A program made the position numbers and the translations under genes. Positions 60,342-64,000 of a stretch of DNA of 64,000 nucleotides are shown here, piece after piece (positions within the stretch are counted from its first letter, which is position 1; each line of letters begins with the position of its first letter). Below the pieces are notes generated by a model, which searched no databases, had not been told where the DNA came from, and saw only the letters and a program-made list of their open reading frames with translations. This stretch comes from Cymodocea nodosa. Its lineage: Eukaryota; Streptophyta; Magnoliopsida; Alismatales; Cymodoceaceae. The stretch spans positions 21,722,501 to 21,786,500 of the forward strand of contig CM072338.1 in NCBI GenBank assembly GCA_036874045.1. The letters are read 5' to 3'.

Positions 60342-63250
60342 CTCGTATCTGGAGATCATAATTTTTTTTTTTACGATGTGATAAAGATCTCATAAGATTG
60401 AAGGAGAAGATGATCTTCGAATCAAAGTGTATCTGATCGTGGGTTGTTAAAATATCATGATTTAATCAACAAATTTCATTTATTACATAAAAAGTATGAT
60501 TAAATTTTTTTTATTTGCACAGTAGCCTGATTAGAATTTGTGGTTAAACAAAATAACTAATTTGGTCTATAGATATATTTTTATTTTTCAAACTTCTTTT
60601 ATTTTTTATTTTTAACTTTTTTGACTTTTTATCATATACAATCATATTATAAATAATAAACATGATGGACGTTCAACGTCGAAGAGACAAAACTTTCCAG
60701 CAATGTTTGAAAACATCAACGATGATGAAAATGTGGAGATTCAAGATAAACTCCTTTTTTGATACTTTTTCCTCTTAATTTTCACATCTATTTATAGTGA
60801 AGTCAATATCTTCTACCTCTCTCCGTCTTCAAATGATTTCTTTCCTATTTTAGTAACTGCTGGTCGTTTAATCTAATTGTTATCATCGGAAATGAAATGA
60901 TCAACCATTTCCTCCTACATTTTCATTTCCGGTGGTCTTTAATGACCACCCACTTTCAAAATAAACAATCAAGATGAGAAATTGTACGGTTCGATGTCAT
61001 TGAAAATACCATACAATAAATCTATTAATGCTTGTATGCAATAGTCTATGTTTTGGAATATTTTCATGCAATAAATTTTATCATCATGCATATAATATAA
61101 ATGTTCTATTTAGTTACTAACAGATGACCGTAGTGTTTATAATTAAGATTCTACAGTAATTCAACTCACTATTATCTCTCTCTCTCTTTTCTATTCAACA
61201 AAGGCAGGTCATTATCGAGGGAATGTTATCAACATCAAATATATATTGTATATTCTTGAATTGCCTGAAATCTATTTGAAGCAAATATATATATATGATG
61301 GAATCTTGAAGATAATTTTGCCATGCATACATCAAATTATAAAATTCTTATAGATTCATTCTAATTTTAAAAAAAGTAGCGTAGGAGGTCATTCAGCTTC
61401 TAAGCAAATTAAACATATCCATATATGAAACGGTAATAATTAAGTTACATCTCCAAATGGTAAAAGACAAGTAATTTTTTTAAATTCTCTTTAGACATTT
61501 AAATAGTCTAGTGAATATCAAAAATATCATTAAAAGTGATAAAATATGAGCTTTTATGTACACTTAAATAATCTAATATATATTAAGAATATCTATAAAA
61601 ATGATGACATATGAGCCTTAAATGATACTCAAACAATATGGTATATATTAATAATATTTAAAAATGCAAAAGCTTGCAAAAGTCGTTGTTAAGTACTAAT
61701 ATAATAAACTATTTTAAGTATTATGTATTTTATCATTTAAAGATTTTTAACTAGTCAGAGTCATTTTAAGTGGCTTCATCTATTAACTCAATTAAGAATA
61801 ATAACTGAAGTAAAACCTGCAACGATAGTGTGTAGATTGGGTAGGTGGTGCACACACCTATGACTTATCAATATTTGAGCAGAATCAATACTAATACCCA
61901 TAGACATTATACAATAACTTCTTAGATGGTCACCTATTTTAGTTTTGTTACTGCCTAAATATAATTAACTTTAAAATTCTTATAGAAATAAGTATTTGAT
62001 ACTAAGTATAAGTGTACCTATAAAAAATGAGCAATATGTCCAGTGATATATCTTAGAAGAAGTATGATTGATTGCATACAAATTAAATCATTTATTTTGA
62101 GAATTTGAATGATTATAATATTTTATTTTAGAGAAATTGTAAAATTAGATGTTTCGTGAGCAACTGAAACGAGCAGACCATTGATAATGTCGTGTGATTC
62201 GAGAAAAAGGTAAATGACGGTTTTTGTTTGTCAATTATCTCTAATATTATGTTATTAAAATTGGAACGGAAAGAACTTAGACTTTAAATTTTAAAGGGGC
62301 CTTGATCGTGAAATCTAGAGAAAGGAAAAGACGCTTTCACGTTTTCTAAAGCTCTCAAAGTACAGTATTTCCATATATAGACATCGTACAAATAGTGACA
62401 TCCATTTTGAACATCTTCTGCAAATTTCTATTACTTTTTTGGAAAATGTGATGATCACATTAAGTTGACCATTGAAAATAATGCATCTGTACAAGTAAAA
62501 TCTGTCAATGAAGATGATTTAAGCCATTAGACAAAAGTAAAAATGATGTTGGCCATTAGATGTAGCGAAAAAAGCCTCCCATTTATTATATTATAACGTG
62601 TTAAGTGTGTTGTGATATTATTGTCCACAAGTATCTAAAATTGATAAGTTTCAATTTAAAGTATCAATCATACAAGTGAAAGCTAAGAATGGACATGGTA
62701 CGATACCACAACAGTAAGAGTAAAAATTATGTAAATAAAAACTACGTGAATAAAAATAAGGTTCAAAGATTATATGGGACATATTTGTAAATACATATAA
62801 GAGTAGAAGTAAGAATCGTGAAACAAATGTCATGCAAGAAGAGGTCAATGAAATTTTTAAAGATTCGATTGATACATGTATTAATCATCACATTTTTATA
62901 TGCTAAAATTGAAGATACTTCTCTATTCAATGTTTACCTACCGTAAAATAGTTGCATTGTACTTAAGATATAATTATTATAAATAATATATATATATATA
63001 ATATGTGTATTATGTATATAAATAAATGACACATATATTTAAATTTACATTCAAATATCATTATATCTGAAACTGATCCATATTTCAGGAAAAAAAAAAA
63101 TCAAAAGCTGTATCAATACGGCTATAAAAAAAATCCATATACGATTCAAAGATATTCGGATGCGATCCGCACCCCGATCTCAGCACAACGGTTCACCCAA
63201 GCGCGGCGCGAACCCTACCTTCCCGCCGTCTCACGTCCCGCCTGCACTCC

Positions 63251-63258
63251 TATATATT
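63251..63258 (+). promoter_or_regulatory. TATA box of the importin-11 gene
   Basis: TATATATT sits about 75 bases before the start codon, in GC-richer DNA, and would place transcription start near 63285. Confidence 0.5.
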
Positions 63259-63331
63259 CCAGGAAGCGCCAAGTCCTTCCACCGATCTTGCCAAAACGCG
63301 AGCCCGCCCACCAGTGAGAAGCACAAAACGG

Positions 63332-63666
63332 ATGGCGCTGTCGGCATCTGACATCCAGGGTGTGTACGGGTTGTTGACGAGCGCGCTCAGCGCCGACGTG
63401 TCCATCCGCAAGACCGCCGAGTCCGCTCTCTCCCAGTGCGAAAGCCGGCCAGGGTTCTGCTCCTGCCTCCTCGTAAGTTGGCGATTCCTTTAATCTCGAC
63501 CAGGATCTACTGGTTTCTAGGTTTAAAGCGTGTTTCCTTTTTTCTTCCTGGTGCAGGAGATCATTGCTGCGAAGGACCTCATCTCGCAGGTGGACGTACG
63601 CCTTCTGGCATCTGTATATTTCAAGAATGGCATTGTTCGCTACTGGAGGCACCGGCGCGACTCTCC
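63332..63666 (+). CDS. IPO11: importin-11 homologue (importin-beta family), 5' part only
   Basis: Two exons (63332-63472 and 63557-63666) encode the first 83 residues; the next donor is at 63667 and no further exon was found before the window ends. The start MALSASDIQGVY, the ALSQCESRPGFCSCLLEII stretch and VRLLASVYFKN followed by RYWRHRRDS are characteristic of importin-11/Ran-binding karyopherins, covering the N-terminal importin-beta (IBN) region. The full protein should be around 1,000 residues of HEAT repeats that carry cargo through nuclear pores under RanGTP control. Both introns junctions read so far obey GT..AG and keep the frame (phase 0, then phase 2). Confidence 0.9.
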
Positions 63667-64000
63667 GTGAGTCTTTGGATAGTTTCCTTTTTTCCTTCAG
63701 GCTAATGTTTTGTTCTGAGTTCAATGCATCCGCTAGTTTCGATCATGCAATTGTGGCAAAATGAAACATGCATGTATGGATTTCTTGTTGCGATAATCAG
63801 GATTTATGAACGGCGTGCTACGTTAGACGTGTTCTGACAAGCAAGCGGCTAGATAATTCAACAGTTTTCATAGAAATTCTAAAATAAGCGACTCTGAAGT
63901 CGTGAAAAAAGAGAGATGAACAGAGGAGGTTTCAGGAGAAAGATCTGTCCCAGGGCCAAGTGGCTGAAAAAACTACTAAAAACGAGAGTTGTCTGTGACA

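Larger units (their letters stand above)
57510..63245. other. long AT-rich spacer between L22 and importin-11
   Basis: The left end is L22 upstream DNA. Apart from the GC-rich patch at 59278-59631 and the small repeats at 60223-60341 nothing was recognised. A taggggtgcaaacgg word at 59040-59054 resembles hAT terminal repeats, but no partner end was found. CT and AT microsatellites occur near 61175-61190 and 62986-63004. Confidence 0.45.

Noticed and set aside
63160..63764. Minus frame of 169 codons and other plus frames overlapping the importin-11 start
   Set aside because: The importin-11 exons with correct splice sites explain the region; the others are antisense or intron read-through.
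1..64000. CRISPR arrays, operons, rRNA genes or a clustered defence-like system
   Set aside because: No regular repeat-spacer array, no co-directional short-spaced gene set and no rRNA sequence was seen; the window is ordinary plant nuclear DNA with transposons.

Overview
The window is nuclear DNA from a flowering plant, most likely a monocot. The genes have spliced exons with GT..AG introns, the spacers are long and AT-rich, and coding GC is bimodal: the PMEI, calmodulin-like and membrane-protein genes are single-exon and very GC-rich, while the WRKY, INO80B and L22 genes are intron-rich with moderate GC. That mixture is typical of commelinid monocots. I cannot fix the species from the sequence alone.

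Left third (1-27 kb): after 7.7 kb without a convincing gene comes a one-exon multi-pass membrane protein of unknown function (7785-8684, minus). Next are a complete three-exon group IIe WRKY factor (12775-14466, plus), an unassigned exon-like fragment (15595-15876), the last two exons of a YIP4/YIPF6-type Golgi protein whose 5' half is missing (16407-16820, minus), a complete six-exon INO80 complex subunit B gene (18132-21005, minus) and a pectin methylesterase inhibitor (26170-26745, minus). One INO80B intron contains a 322 bp TRIM-type miniature retrotransposon with a perfect 5 bp target duplication, ending a few bases from a splice donor. The likely 3.6 kb 5'-UTR intron of the same gene carries a long LTR remnant.

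Middle (27-47 kb): a small three-exon coiled-coil protein (29287-33346, plus) has a 3.7 kb first intron filled by two nested, internally deleted copia-type elements in antisense orientation. A LINE fragment with joined pieces of reverse transcriptase and zinc-binding domain follows (34432-35040). Then come a complete LLM-domain class B GATA factor (38509-39177, minus), a roughly 30 bp-period degenerate minisatellite (42841-43112) and an intact EF-hand calmodulin-like gene (46358-46783, plus).

Right third (47-64 kb): a broken second copy of a calmodulin-like gene lies 2.6 kb downstream of the intact one (49356-49719). A six-exon mitochondrial-type ribosomal protein L22 gene follows (51192-57498, minus), with another deleted copia element in its second intron. 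After 6 kb of AT-rich spacer, the first two exons of an importin-11 homologue begin at 63332 and run off the right edge.

The genes are unrelated in function: transcription control, chromatin remodelling, cell-wall modification, calcium sensing, organelle translation and nuclear transport. There is no operon or obvious gene cluster. I found no clearly new multi-gene system. The more unusual material is the decayed or miniature retroelements inside introns, the truncated YIP4 gene, the tandem CML gene/pseudogene pair and an as-1-like double TGACG motif without an obvious target gene. All gene models were read by eye from reading frames, splice-site consensus and recalled family motifs; no database search was run.
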